Source: CAIRDP01 sp037138335
Lineage (GTDB): Bacteria > Bacteroidota > Bacteroidia > Bacteroidales > FEN-979
Assembly (NCBI GenBank): GCA_037138335.1
Contig: JBAXIO010000002.1
Location: 62,001 to 126,000 of the forward strand
Reading direction: 5' to 3'
Length of the DNA stretch: 64,000 nucleotides
Of the stretch, positions 53,614 through 62,445 are shown piece by piece; position 1 is the stretch's first letter, and each line of letters starts with the position of its first letter. The notes under the pieces were generated by a model. The model ran no database searches, was not told the DNA's origin, and saw only the letters and a list, made by a program, of their open reading frames with translations. The translations under genes and the position numbers were made by a program.

Positions 53614-54228
53614 ATGCATATTGCCGTAGCTGGAAACATTGGTTCAGGTAAAACCACCCTTACCGGGTTGCTGGCCAAAAATCTGAAATGGGAAGCACAT
53701 TACGAGAACGTTGATACAAATCCATACCTGCATAGTTTTTATGAAGATATGCAGAGATGGTCGTTCAATCTTCAAGTCTATTTCCTGAACACCCGTTTCA
53801 GACATATTATTGAAATCAGGAAATCGGGCAGGACGGTTATACAGGACCGTACTATCTATGAAGATGCATATATTTTTGCACCTAATCTGCACTCGATGAA
53901 CCTGATGAGTACCCGGGATTTCGAAAACTATAAAGCCCTGTTTGAACTAATCAGTTCTTTGATCAAGCCGCCCGATCTGGTCATCTACCTCAGGGCCAGC
54001 GTCCCCACCCTGGTAAGCCAGATTCAGAAACGAGGGAGGGAATATGAGAGTGCCATCCGCATAGATTATCTTAAGAACCTGAACGAAATGTATGAGGACT
54101 GGATGGAGAGTTACAAACTTTCAAAGATGCTCATTATAGATGTGGATAATTTGAAATTTAGTGAAAACACTGAGCAACTCGGTGCAGTCATCGATAAAGT
54201 GAATGCCGAACTCCATGGATTGTTTTAG
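53614..54228 (+). CDS. Deoxynucleoside kinase
   Basis: Phosphorylates deoxynucleosides for DNA precursor salvage. The 204-residue dNK-family protein begins with the P-loop AVAGNIGSGKTT, then ENVDTNPYL, the FLNTRFRH base-contact segment, the catalytic/DRS-like QDRTIYEDAYIFA and the lid-region RGREYE. Which deoxynucleoside it prefers (dA/dG or dC) is not clear from sequence. Probably co-transcribed with kdsB, whose GTG start is 12 nt downstream. Confidence 0.93.
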   Translation: MHIAVAGNIGSGKTTLTGLLAKNLKWEAHYENVDTNPYLHSFYEDMQRWSFNLQVYFLNTRFRHIIEIRKSGRTVIQDRTIYEDAYIFAPNLHSMNLMSTRDFENYKALFELISSLIKPPDLVIYLRASVPTLVSQIQKRGREYESAIRIDYLKNLNEMYEDWMESYKLSKMLIIDVDNLKFSENTEQLGAVIDKVNAELHGLF

Positions 54229-54240
54229 ATTCTTTTTCAG

Positions 54241-54987
54241 GTGAAAGTTCTTGGGATCATTCCGGCCAGGTATTCCTCCTCGAGATTCCCGGGCAAACCT
54301 CTGGTAGTCATTGACGGGAAAAGCATGATCAGGAGGGTCTGTGAGCAGGCAATGTCATGCAAGGGGCTTTCAGAAGTCATTGTTGCGACAGATGACAGCA
54401 GTATTGAAAACCATGTCAGGGGGTTTGGAGGCAGGGCTGTGATGACTTCCATACATCACAAAAGCGGAACTGAAAGGTGCAGTGAGGTTTATGAGAAGCT
54501 CATGCTGGGCTTCGCGGAATATGATGTTGTTATAAATATCCAGGGAGATGAGCCGTATATTCATCCCGGGCAGATTGAGCAGATCATCAGCAGTTTCGAC
54601 TCAAACGAAACGATGATTGCCAGCCTGATGAAAAGGATCGTTTCTTCTGAGGAACTGTTCAACCCAAATGTCGTTAAAGTTCTTTCCGATATAAACGGAA
54701 AAGCCCTGTATTTCAGCCGGGCAGCAATCCCTTTTGTACGTGACCGCGAAACGGATACCTGGCTTGATTACTCTAATTTTTATAAACATATCGGGATCTA
54801 CGGTTACAGGCCTGATGTTCTGATGCGGATCGTGAAATTGCCCCCTTCTCCGATCGAGGCCGCAGAATCCCTGGAACAGCTCCGCTGGATCGATAACGGT
54901 TATGAGATCACCCTCAGGGAAACAGGTTTTGAAAGCCTTGCCATTGACACCCCGGCCGACTTATTAAAACTTACTAACAGTCATTAA
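54241..54987 (+). CDS. kdsB: 3-deoxy-manno-octulosonate (KDO) cytidylyltransferase
   Basis: Activates KDO as CMP-KDO for attachment to lipid A. The 248-residue protein starts at a GTG (54241) with KVLGIIPARYSSSRFPGKPL, and has VIVATDDSSIENHV, INIQGDEPYIHPGQIEQII and SPIEAAESLEQLRWIDNGYEI. Full length. With lptE at 38.7 kb it shows that the organism makes KDO-bearing LPS. Follows the deoxynucleoside kinase closely. Confidence 0.97.
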   Translation: MKVLGIIPARYSSSRFPGKPLVVIDGKSMIRRVCEQAMSCKGLSEVIVATDDSSIENHVRGFGGRAVMTSIHHKSGTERCSEVYEKLMLGFAEYDVVINIQGDEPYIHPGQIEQIISSFDSNETMIASLMKRIVSSEELFNPNVVKVLSDINGKALYFSRAAIPFVRDRETDTWLDYSNFYKHIGIYGYRPDVLMRIVKLPPSPIEAAESLEQLRWIDNGYEITLRETGFESLAIDTPADLLKLTNSH

Positions 54988-55007
54988 GGCTTAAACCCCC
55001 ATTTACG

Positions 55008-55015
55008 TATCTTCG
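55008..55015 (+). promoter_or_regulatory. Weak -7-like element for the HU/SPOR gene
   Basis: TATCTTCG has one mismatch to TAnnTTTG and lies 20 nt before the ATG at 55036. Confidence 0.35.
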
Positions 55016-55035
55016 CGACAAGCATTTTTGACATT

Positions 55036-56211
55036 ATGGATGTTCGGATCATTATTGCTCATTTACTTGAAGAACATGATTGTGTAATACTTCCCGGTTT
55101 CGGGGGATTTATCGGCAATTATGCCCCTGCGCGTATTGATCCCCAGAACCATACTTTTGTGCCTCCTTCAAAGAAAATCCTGTTTAATATAAACCTGAAG
55201 CAAAATGACGGCTTGTTATGCAACCGTCTTGTCACAGATGAAGGAGTAAGTTATGCTGATGCGATTGCTCTGGTAAACGAGCTCGTGACCAGTATAAGGC
55301 ATCATCTCAAGAGCGGGAAATCGTTTATTTTCCCCGAGGTTGGCAGGCTTTTTGCCGGCAGGGAAGGCACATTGCAGTTTGAGCAGGAAAAAGCTTCAAA
55401 TCTTCTTCCCGATGCTTTCGGCCTGCAAACCTTTGTATCGCCCCCTGTAAGCAGGAATTCTTATTCCGACAGGTTTGAAAAGGTTCTTGTGACGCAGCAA
55501 AGGGATGTATCTCCTGCCAGGCGCCAATTTCCATTGTCTTTAAAATGGGCTGCAATGCTGGCAATTCCTATCGGTGCTGCAGCGATCATCGGAATAACAC
55601 AATATGACAAACTCAGGAACCCTTCGGTGAACAATGCAGGGATTCTCAGCTCTGTATTTTCAAGATTTTCAGCATCATCACTGGTTGAAAAAAAGGAGGC
55701 GCCCGCACGGGGACCTGAGATCAATTACGATTTCGGAGCCATCCCTTCCATGTTTAACGATCCTTCCGCCTCAGCTTCCACTATTACAAATTCTTCCTCC
55801 GATCCCGACATGGATCAGCTGGTCAATTCAGCCCGTGATGCGGCGAACCGGATCACTGATAACAACACGGTCACTAAAGGGCAGGAAAAAGACCAACTTA
55901 AAGTTCTTCCGGATGTTGATGAAAAAACTTCCTCCCGGGTGGCATCCGCTGCATCAGGAGAGGATTCTGAAGGGATTAGTAAATCAGATAAATTCGCAAT
56001 CATCATCGGGGCTTTTAAAATAAGGGAAAATGCAATGAATTGCGTGCAGGATGCCAACTCAAAAGGGTTGAATGCCGGCATTTATGATCGTTCGAGGACC
56101 GGGCTTTACCGCGTTGCCCTCACTACGACCAGCAAACAGAAAGAAGCAGAAAACCTTCTCAGTGATGCCAGGTCCAAAGGATTCTCAGGCGCCTGGCTGC
56201 TCGCCAAATAG
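55036..56211 (+). CDS. HU-CCDC81 and SPOR domain protein
   Basis: A 391-residue membrane protein. The N-terminus (1-130) has the bacterial HU-CCDC81 pair: IAHLLEEHDCVILPGFGGFIGNY and LKQNDGLLCNRLVTDEGVSYADA. A transmembrane helix lies at about 175-195 (WAAMLAIPIGAAAIIGI). A low-complexity periplasmic linker precedes a C-terminal SPOR domain (about 318-390; FAIIIGAFKIRENAMNCVQ) that binds denuded peptidoglycan at division sites. The HU-like half faces the cytoplasm, so the protein may tie DNA or another partner to the septum; that is inference. Last residues abut the trmB gene (9-nt gap). Confidence 0.9.
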   Translation: MDVRIIIAHLLEEHDCVILPGFGGFIGNYAPARIDPQNHTFVPPSKKILFNINLKQNDGLLCNRLVTDEGVSYADAIALVNELVTSIRHHLKSGKSFIFPEVGRLFAGREGTLQFEQEKASNLLPDAFGLQTFVSPPVSRNSYSDRFEKVLVTQQRDVSPARRQFPLSLKWAAMLAIPIGAAAIIGITQYDKLRNPSVNNAGILSSVFSRFSASSLVEKKEAPARGPEINYDFGAIPSMFNDPSASASTITNSSSDPDMDQLVNSARDAANRITDNNTVTKGQEKDQLKVLPDVDEKTSSRVASAASGEDSEGISKSDKFAIIIGAFKIRENAMNCVQDANSKGLNAGIYDRSRTGLYRVALTTTSKQKEAENLLSDARSKGFSGAWLLAK

Positions 56212-56220
56212 TTTCAGCAC

Positions 56221-56889
56221 GTGTCAAAAAAGAAGCTGATCCATTTCAAGGAAAATCTGTCTTTCCCATTTCTTTTTCAATGCAGGTATCACGAACTCAA
56301 CACGCCTTTTCCTTTGCAGGGATGCTGGAATGAAAAGTTCTTCGCGAATTCCAATCCTATAGTCCTTGAACTGGGTTGCGGAAAAGGGGAATACACGGTT
56401 GGGCTTGCAAAGGCATATCCCGATAAAAATTTCATCGGCATAGACATCAAGGGTGCCCGTCTTTGGAGAGGTTGCAGGACCGTAAAGGATGAGAACCTCG
56501 GTAATGTTGCTTTTATACGCAGCCTGATCGATTATATTGAATATTTCTTTTCGGAGGGGGAAGTTTCAGAAATATGGATTACTTTTCCCGACCCCCAGCC
56601 AAACAAGGAAAGGCAGCGGCTAACTTCAACCCGGTTCCTTGAAAAATTTCAGAGAATAATGAAGCCCGGCGGGGTTATTTATCTTAAAACCGACAGCGCT
56701 GAATATTATGATTTTACATTAAGGACAATCAGTGAAAACGGGTTCCTGCTGGGATATAAAACCGATGACCTTTATCATTCGGGAACAAAAGAAGACGTTG
56801 TTAACTATCAGACATATTACGAGAACAGGTGGCTTGGAATGGGAAAGAAGATCTGCTACCTCAGGTTCAGCTTTATGAATACCAAATAA
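56221..56889 (+). CDS. trmB: tRNA (guanine-46-N7)-methyltransferase
   Basis: SAM-dependent methylation of G46 in the variable loop of tRNA. The 222-residue protein starts at a GTG (56221) and has the SAM loop LELGCGKGEYTVGLA, FIGIDIKGARLWRG, then WITFPDPQPNKERQRLTSTRFL, the position of the usual FPDPWPK motif in Bacteroidota form, and YLKTDSAEYYDFTL. Length is normal. Precedes the S46 peptidase gene by 7 nt. Confidence 0.93.
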   Translation: MSKKKLIHFKENLSFPFLFQCRYHELNTPFPLQGCWNEKFFANSNPIVLELGCGKGEYTVGLAKAYPDKNFIGIDIKGARLWRGCRTVKDENLGNVAFIRSLIDYIEYFFSEGEVSEIWITFPDPQPNKERQRLTSTRFLEKFQRIMKPGGVIYLKTDSAEYYDFTLRTISENGFLLGYKTDDLYHSGTKEDVVNYQTYYENRWLGMGKKICYLRFSFMNTK

Positions 56890-56896
56890 CCGGCAT

Positions 56897-59062
56897 ATGA
56901 ATAAAATTATAACCACAGTCCTGATCATTCTTACCGTTGCACCCTTATTGTTAAAAGCTGAGGAGGGCATGTGGCCTGCTCTTTTCCTTGGGCGGAAGAT
57001 TGCCGAAATGCAGAAATTGGGACTTAAACTGGGGGCCGATGACATTTACAGCATCACAAATTCTTCATTGAAAGATGCTGTTGTTCAGTTTGGCAGCGGA
57101 TGTACCGGTGTGCTGGTCTCAGAAACAGGATTGCTGCTTACCAATCATCATTGTGGTTTCGGTTACATACAAAAGCAAAGCAGTCTTGAACATGACTACC
57201 TGACCCATGGTTTCTGGGCCCTCTCAAGGGAAGAAGAACTCCCTAATCCCGGCCTTTCAGTCACTTTTTTGGTAAGGATGGAGGATGTAACAAACAAAGT
57301 TATGGAAGGAGTTTCGCCGGCGGTGTGCGAACAGGACCGCAATAAGGTTATTAAAAAAAATATTGAACAAATCGAGAAGGAAGCGATTAAAGGTACAGGT
57401 TTCGAGGCAAAGGTCAAGCCCTTCTATTACGGCAACCAGTATTTCCTCTATATCAGCGAAGTCTTTAAAGATGTCAGGCTGGTTGGTGCCCCGCCATCAG
57501 ATATCGGCAGCTTTGGGGGCGATACCGATAACTGGGCCTGGCCGAGGCATACGGGAGATTTCTCTGTTTTCAGGATCTATGCCTCAAAGGAAAATAAACC
57601 TGCAGAATACTCTAAAGACAATGTTCCCTATAAACCAAAAAAATATCTTTCCGTTTCATTAAAGGGAGTGGAAAAAGGTGATTTTACGATGGTTTTCGGA
57701 TTTCCGGGTACAACCAGGGAATATCTTACATCTTACGGCATCGATCTGATTGCATACAAGGAGAATCCTGTCAAAGTGAGTTTCAGGCAGAAGAGGCTGG
57801 ATATTATTGAAGCTGCCATGTCGGCCGATCCGAAAACAAGGATTCAATATGCTTCAAAAAGGGCCAGGATCGCTAACGGCTGGAAGAAAATGATGGGAGA
57901 GAGCCGTGGCATCATGAGGCTTGCAACCCTGGAGAATAAGCATGAAGAGGAGAAGGGTTTTAATGCATGGGTAATTGCAGACCCGGAAAGGGAAAAGAAA
58001 TATGGTAAACTGTTTCAGACCGCCCAAAGCATTTATCAACGCATGTATCCATTTGACATTGCCGGGATCTATATTACTGAAGGTTTCAGGGGCATTGAAC
58101 TGTTGACATTTGCAGGCAGTTTTAATGACATTATTAAACAGTCGTCCCAAAAAAATGTCAACCGGCCAGATTTGATTAAACTCGCAGTGAATCTCATGGC
58201 AGCAAGCAATACCTTTTATAAGGACTATCAGCAAAATACCGACAAACAGGTGGCTTTGGCATTACTGGAAAAGATTTCCGGTGAAATGGATCCTTCTTTT
58301 AAACCAGATTATTTTACCCGGGTCGAAAAGAAAGTAAAGGGGAACTGGGAAGAATTTGTGAACGGTTTGTTTTCAGCTTCCATCTTTGCCGACAGTTCAA
58401 GGCTTTTTAAAATTTTATCGGACCCCGGGGCAAAAACAATTAAAAAACTGGGCAATGATCCGGCTTACCTTCTGTCTGCCTCTGCGTCAGGCATCATGGA
58501 TAAGAAAGTAAGCCCGCTGACGTTGGAATGCAACGGGAGAATTGACAGTCTTCAGCGTATTTATACCGAAGGGTTGATGGCTTATAAAAACGATAAGACA
58601 TTTTATCCCGATGCAAACTCCACTTTTCGTATCGCTTTTGGTAAAGTTGATGATTATAGTCCGGCCGATGGCATCAACTACAATTATTTCACCACGACCA
58701 AAGGGATCCTGCAAAAGGAGAACCCCGATATCTATGACTATGTAGTGGAACCCAGGCTTAAAGCCCTGATCCAGGGCAGGGATTTTGGGCAGTACGCCGA
58801 TAAGGACGGAACAATGCATGTAGCCTTTACAGCTTCAAACCACACTACCGGGGGTAATTCAGGAAGCCCGGTCCTGGACGGGAATGGCCGGCTGATAGGT
58901 CTGAATTTCGACAGGAATTGGGAAGGAACAATGAGCGATCTGCAGTACGATCCTGACCAATGCCGGAATATAGTTCTCGACATACGCTATTGCCTCTTCA
59001 TTATCGACCGTTTTGCGGGGGCTCAAAGGCTTATTGATGAGATGAAGCTTATGAAAGAATGA
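56897..59062 (+). CDS. S46 family dipeptidyl peptidase, DPP11-type (Asp/Glu-specific predicted)
   Basis: A 721-residue periplasmic exopeptidase with a signal peptide (TTVLIILTVAPLLLKA, cut before EEGMW). The catalytic triad is visible as H85 (LLLTNHHCGFG), D221 (NWAWPRHTGDFSVFR) and S655 (TGGNSGSP). The specificity residue 18 positions after the serine is R673 (NFDRNWEG); Porphyromonas gingivalis DPP11 has Arg there and releases Asp/Glu-Xaa dipeptides, while DPP7 has Gly. The numbering agrees with P. gingivalis at S655. It suggests use of peptides as carbon and nitrogen source. Convergent with the epimerase-like gene, 4-nt gap. Confidence 0.93.
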   Translation: MNKIITTVLIILTVAPLLLKAEEGMWPALFLGRKIAEMQKLGLKLGADDIYSITNSSLKDAVVQFGSGCTGVLVSETGLLLTNHHCGFGYIQKQSSLEHDYLTHGFWALSREEELPNPGLSVTFLVRMEDVTNKVMEGVSPAVCEQDRNKVIKKNIEQIEKEAIKGTGFEAKVKPFYYGNQYFLYISEVFKDVRLVGAPPSDIGSFGGDTDNWAWPRHTGDFSVFRIYASKENKPAEYSKDNVPYKPKKYLSVSLKGVEKGDFTMVFGFPGTTREYLTSYGIDLIAYKENPVKVSFRQKRLDIIEAAMSADPKTRIQYASKRARIANGWKKMMGESRGIMRLATLENKHEEEKGFNAWVIADPEREKKYGKLFQTAQSIYQRMYPFDIAGIYITEGFRGIELLTFAGSFNDIIKQSSQKNVNRPDLIKLAVNLMAASNTFYKDYQQNTDKQVALALLEKISGEMDPSFKPDYFTRVEKKVKGNWEEFVNGLFSASIFADSSRLFKILSDPGAKTIKKLGNDPAYLLSASASGIMDKKVSPLTLECNGRIDSLQRIYTEGLMAYKNDKTFYPDANSTFRIAFGKVDDYSPADGINYNYFTTTKGILQKENPDIYDYVVEPRLKALIQGRDFGQYADKDGTMHVAFTASNHTTGGNSGSPVLDGNGRLIGLNFDRNWEGTMSDLQYDPDQCRNIVLDIRYCLFIIDRFAGAQRLIDEMKLMKE

Positions 59063-59066
59063 GCCT

Positions 59067-59933
59067 TCAGAAACTTTTACCAAACAGGTTTACCAGGGCG
59101 TTTGTGATGGTGGGGTATTTGAAATGAAACCCCATAAGGGTAAGTTTGCCAGGCAGGACTTTGTGACCTTTAAGTAATAGAACGGAACCTTCACCGTATA
59201 TAAGTTTGAGGATCCCGCCCGGGAGGGCCAGGAATACAGGTTGTTTCAATACTTTCCCGAAAGTCGAACTGAATTCTGCATTGGTAACCGGATAGGGGCT
59301 TACGAGATTCACGGGGCCGCTGAGTTCATTGTGTTCAATAATGAACAGGAAAGCATTTACCAGGTCTTTTATATGGATGAAAGAGATCCATTGGCTGCCT
59401 TTCCCGATTTTTGCGCCAAGTCCAAGGCTGAAAGGAAGGTACATGCTGCTCAGGGCTCCTCCGTCTTCACCCAGCACCATCCCCATCCTTGGAATCACAA
59501 CCCTCACTGTTCCCGGGGCATTGAGAGCTTCCATTTCCCAATCCCTGCAAACATTTCCCAGGAAACTGTCGGAAAAAGAAGTGCTGTCCTCATCATGGGT
59601 ACGGGTATTGTCATAGATATCGGTTCCTGAAACCGAGATCAGCAGCCCGGGCTTCACTGAACTTTCCCGGATGGCATTAACAATTTTATTGGTGGAACCT
59701 ATACGGCTGTCGTAAATTTCCTTTTTATACGCCTCGTCCCATCGCTTTGAGATACTTGCTCCTGCCAGGTTGATGACAACATCGCAACCTTCAATTTTTT
59801 CTTTCCGGAATTCATCAGCAGGCATGCCGAATGATCCACGGTTGATTGATTTTGTTGTCCAGCCTTTTTCATGACAGGCCCTGGTCAGGGCTTTGCCAAT
59901 AAAACCGCCTGCGCCACTGATGGAAACTATCAT
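59067..59933 (-). CDS. TIGR01777 family epimerase-like SDR protein (YfcH/SDR39U1)
   Basis: A 288-residue protein from the ATG at 59933, chosen because it begins the Rossmann motif MIVSISGAGGFIGKAL; the open frame extends to 60002. It has VVINLAGASISKRWDEAYKKEI, RVVIPRMGMVLGEDGGAL, WISFIHIKDLVNAFLF and the C-terminal DUF1731-type end LTLMGFHFKYPTITNAL. The catalytic YxxxK of true epimerases is not evident, as usual for the family. Function unknown in bacteria. A weak -7-like TAACTTTA lies 13 nt upstream of the start. Confidence 0.88.
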   Translation of the reverse strand: MIVSISGAGGFIGKALTRACHEKGWTTKSINRGSFGMPADEFRKEKIEGCDVVINLAGASISKRWDEAYKKEIYDSRIGSTNKIVNAIRESSVKPGLLISVSGTDIYDNTRTHDEDSTSFSDSFLGNVCRDWEMEALNAPGTVRVVIPRMGMVLGEDGGALSSMYLPFSLGLGAKIGKGSQWISFIHIKDLVNAFLFIIEHNELSGPVNLVSPYPVTNAEFSSTFGKVLKQPVFLALPGGILKLIYGEGSVLLLKGHKVLPGKLTLMGFHFKYPTITNALVNLFGKSF

Positions 59934-59945
59934 AACATTTTTTTG

Positions 59946-59953
59946 TAAAGTTA
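59946..59953 (-). promoter_or_regulatory. Weak -7-like element for the SDR39U1-like gene
   Basis: TAAAGTTA on the plus strand reads TAACTTTA on the minus strand, one mismatch to TAnnTTTG, just upstream of the start at 59933. Confidence 0.35.
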
Positions 59954-60022
59954 CTAAAGAATCGTGCTTAATTACCGGCTTAATATTTTTTATGGCAGGC
60001 ACGTTAGCTACTGATATTTATA

Positions 60023-60030
60023 TAAATTTG
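60023..60030 (+). promoter_or_regulatory. -7 promoter element for mutA
   Basis: TAAATTTG, a full TAnnTTTG match, lies 55 nt before the mutA ATG in the divergent gap. Confidence 0.5.
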
Positions 60031-60085
60031 CTTATCTTTACTATGTATAAACCCATCAAACGGGAAACTGAACAGACTTGATTGC

Positions 60086-61975
60086 ATGAGCACCAGCGAA
60101 GAGAACACCAAATTATTCAGTGAATTTCCAGCAATTCCCACTTCTGAATGGGAAAAGAAGATTATTACAGATCTTAAAGGAGCCGATTATAATAAAAGGC
60201 TTATCTGGAATACCGGGGAGGGAATCCAGGTCAGGCCCTATTACCGTGCAGGTGATATCGATAACCTCGGCTACATTGATCAATTGAAAGATGAAAATCC
60301 ACAGATCTTTAACTTTGGGAGTGTGAATGACTGGCTGATTTGCCAGGACATAAGTACCGCCGATGTTGAGCAGGCAAACCGCCTTGCGATTGATGCAGTT
60401 CAGCACGGTGCGGATGCTGTTGCCCTTAACGCAAGGGAAATTGCCACACACAAACAAATGTCGGCACTTTTGCAGGGGATTGACCTGTTGAAAACCCGGG
60501 TATATTTTAAAAGTTCTAAATCGTTTCCCCTGACGCTGGAGCTTTTCTTTTATGAAGTAAGCGCGAGGGGATTGAATGCTGAACTTGTAAAGGGGGGGAT
60601 AAATTTCGACCCTTTGTCGTATTTACTTCTTCACGGAGATTTCTATGTGAGTTATAACCACAACCTGGAAGAAGCCGAGTATCTCCTGAATACCATCAGC
60701 AAACGTCTGCCCCAATTCAAATCAATAAGCATCAACGGACAATATTTTCAAAATTCCGGTTCCACTCTTGTCCAGGAACTGGGCTTCAGCCTCGCATCGG
60801 CCAATGAATATATTACTTCGCTGACTGCTAAGGGATTAACAATAGATTCACTGGCTCCGAATTTTTTATTTCATTTTGCCTGTGGTTCAAATTATTTCAT
60901 GGAAATTGCCAAGTTAAGAGCTGCCAGGATATTATGGGCAAAAATTGTTGAGCAATACAATCCGAAGAATCCGGGTTCATTGAAAATGTTCATTCATTCT
61001 TCCACTGCTTCATGGAACAAGACAATTTTCGACCCCTATGTCAACCTTTTAAGGACCACCACTGAAAGTATGTCGGCTGCACTAGGTCAGGCCGACTCCA
61101 TTTCAGTTGGCCCTTTCGATATTCCATTCAGGCAGCCTGATGATTTTTCATCCAGGATAGCCAGGAACCAGCAGCTTATTCTCAAGGAGGAATCGTATCT
61201 TAACCGGATCAGCGACCCGGCTGCAGGTTGTTATTATATTGAAAGCCTTACCGACGGCCTTGCACAGAATGCCTGGGACCTGTTCAGGGAAGTTGAAAGA
61301 ATGGGTGGGATGATAGAAGCGATTAAAGCAGGGTATGTACAGGATGAAGTCGAAAAGGCCTGCCGGAGAAAAGAATCTGACATCGCCGAGCGAAAATCTG
61401 TTCTTATCGGTACCAACCAGTTTCCTGAATTAAAGGAGGTGATGATTGGGAAAATAGAGAACCTTGAATGCCATGAAGCAAATGATAGTTCCAAATATAA
61501 AAAGATTCATCCGGTACGTGTTTCGTCTTCGCTGGAGAATCTCAGGTTATCTACCGAGAAATATATCAGCCTGGGCAACAGGAGACCCGAGGTTTTTCTT
61601 TTCACTTATGGCAATCTTGCAATGGCGAGAGCCAGAGCAGGTTTTGCAACGAATTTTTTCGGATGTGCAGGGTTAGCAGTCACTGATAATACCGGATTTG
61701 AAACAATAGATGAAGGGATAGCGGTTGCCGTCGGAAAGAATCCCGATATAGTTGTATTGTGCAGCTCCGACGAAGAATACGAAGAGATTGCTTCCAGGGC
61801 GATCCCCAGGTTGAAAACTGCAATGCCGGGTCTTATTATTGTCGTTGCAGGCTACCCGAAAGATAAACTGGATGTGTTAAAACAGGCCGGAGTAGATGAT
61901 TTTATTCATGTTCGAAGCAACCTGATTGAAAGCCTGAGAAAGTTTTGTGAGCAAATTGGTATTCCGTTAAAATAA
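60086..61975 (+). CDS. mutA: Methylmalonyl-CoA mutase small subunit
   Basis: Non-catalytic beta subunit of the cobalamin enzyme linking succinyl-CoA and methylmalonyl-CoA (propionate formation or use). The 629-residue protein has a substrate-barrel part with VRPYYRAGDID, GVNFDPLSY-like GGINFDPLSYLL and SVGPFDIPFRQPDDFSSRIARNQQLILKEESYL, then a degenerate B12-domain (about 510-629) lacking the DxHxxG cobalamin motif, which marks the small subunit. The catalytic mutB gene, normally next, is absent; a response regulator begins 22 nt downstream. Confidence 0.93.
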   Translation: MSTSEENTKLFSEFPAIPTSEWEKKIITDLKGADYNKRLIWNTGEGIQVRPYYRAGDIDNLGYIDQLKDENPQIFNFGSVNDWLICQDISTADVEQANRLAIDAVQHGADAVALNAREIATHKQMSALLQGIDLLKTRVYFKSSKSFPLTLELFFYEVSARGLNAELVKGGINFDPLSYLLLHGDFYVSYNHNLEEAEYLLNTISKRLPQFKSISINGQYFQNSGSTLVQELGFSLASANEYITSLTAKGLTIDSLAPNFLFHFACGSNYFMEIAKLRAARILWAKIVEQYNPKNPGSLKMFIHSSTASWNKTIFDPYVNLLRTTTESMSAALGQADSISVGPFDIPFRQPDDFSSRIARNQQLILKEESYLNRISDPAAGCYYIESLTDGLAQNAWDLFREVERMGGMIEAIKAGYVQDEVEKACRRKESDIAERKSVLIGTNQFPELKEVMIGKIENLECHEANDSSKYKKIHPVRVSSSLENLRLSTEKYISLGNRRPEVFLFTYGNLAMARARAGFATNFFGCAGLAVTDNTGFETIDEGIAVAVGKNPDIVVLCSSDEEYEEIASRAIPRLKTAMPGLIIVVAGYPKDKLDVLKQAGVDDFIHVRSNLIESLRKFCEQIGIPLK

Positions 61976-61997
61976 ACAATTTAATTACGGGAATGTT

Positions 61998-62417
61998 ATG
62001 GATCAGAACCAGAAAATGAACGATAATAACCCCAAGCTGGAAAAGAAACTGGCTATTCTTGTCGTAGAAGATAATGCGATCAACCTGAGGCTTATTACTG
62101 CCGCCCTGACCAGGGCAGGTCATAAAGTTGATACTGCAACTGACGGGCAGATTGCTTTGGATAAGTTCAGGGTAAATTCCTATGATGCCATTTTGATGGA
62201 TATCATGATGCCGGTTATGGATGGGCTCACTGCAACCCGGGAGATCCGTAAAGCAGAGACAGAGAGAATTTCCGGACAGGATAAAAAGGTAAAGATCATT
62301 GCGATAACAGCCAATGCCTTTGAAGATGACCGTAACAAATTTTTTGAAAGCGGGATGGATTTTTATATGAATAAACCCATCGAGATAGAGGAATTGAACA
62401 GGATCCTTCAATTATAA
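61998..62417 (+). CDS. Single-domain response regulator (CheY-like)
   Basis: A 139-residue receiver protein with a short N-terminal extension. It has acidic pocket VVEDNAINLRLI, acceptor D68 (DAILMDIMMPVMDG), switch threonine in IAITANAF, and the lysine in MNKPIEIEEL. The sequence resembles receiver domains of hybrid kinases. No output domain is present. Followed after 28 nt by a sensor kinase gene, its likely partner. Confidence 0.93.
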   Translation: MDQNQKMNDNNPKLEKKLAILVVEDNAINLRLITAALTRAGHKVDTATDGQIALDKFRVNSYDAILMDIMMPVMDGLTATREIRKAETERISGQDKKVKIIAITANAFEDDRNKFFESGMDFYMNKPIEIEELNRILQL

Positions 62418-62445
62418 CAGTATTAACCCCATCAGAGGAGGGTAA

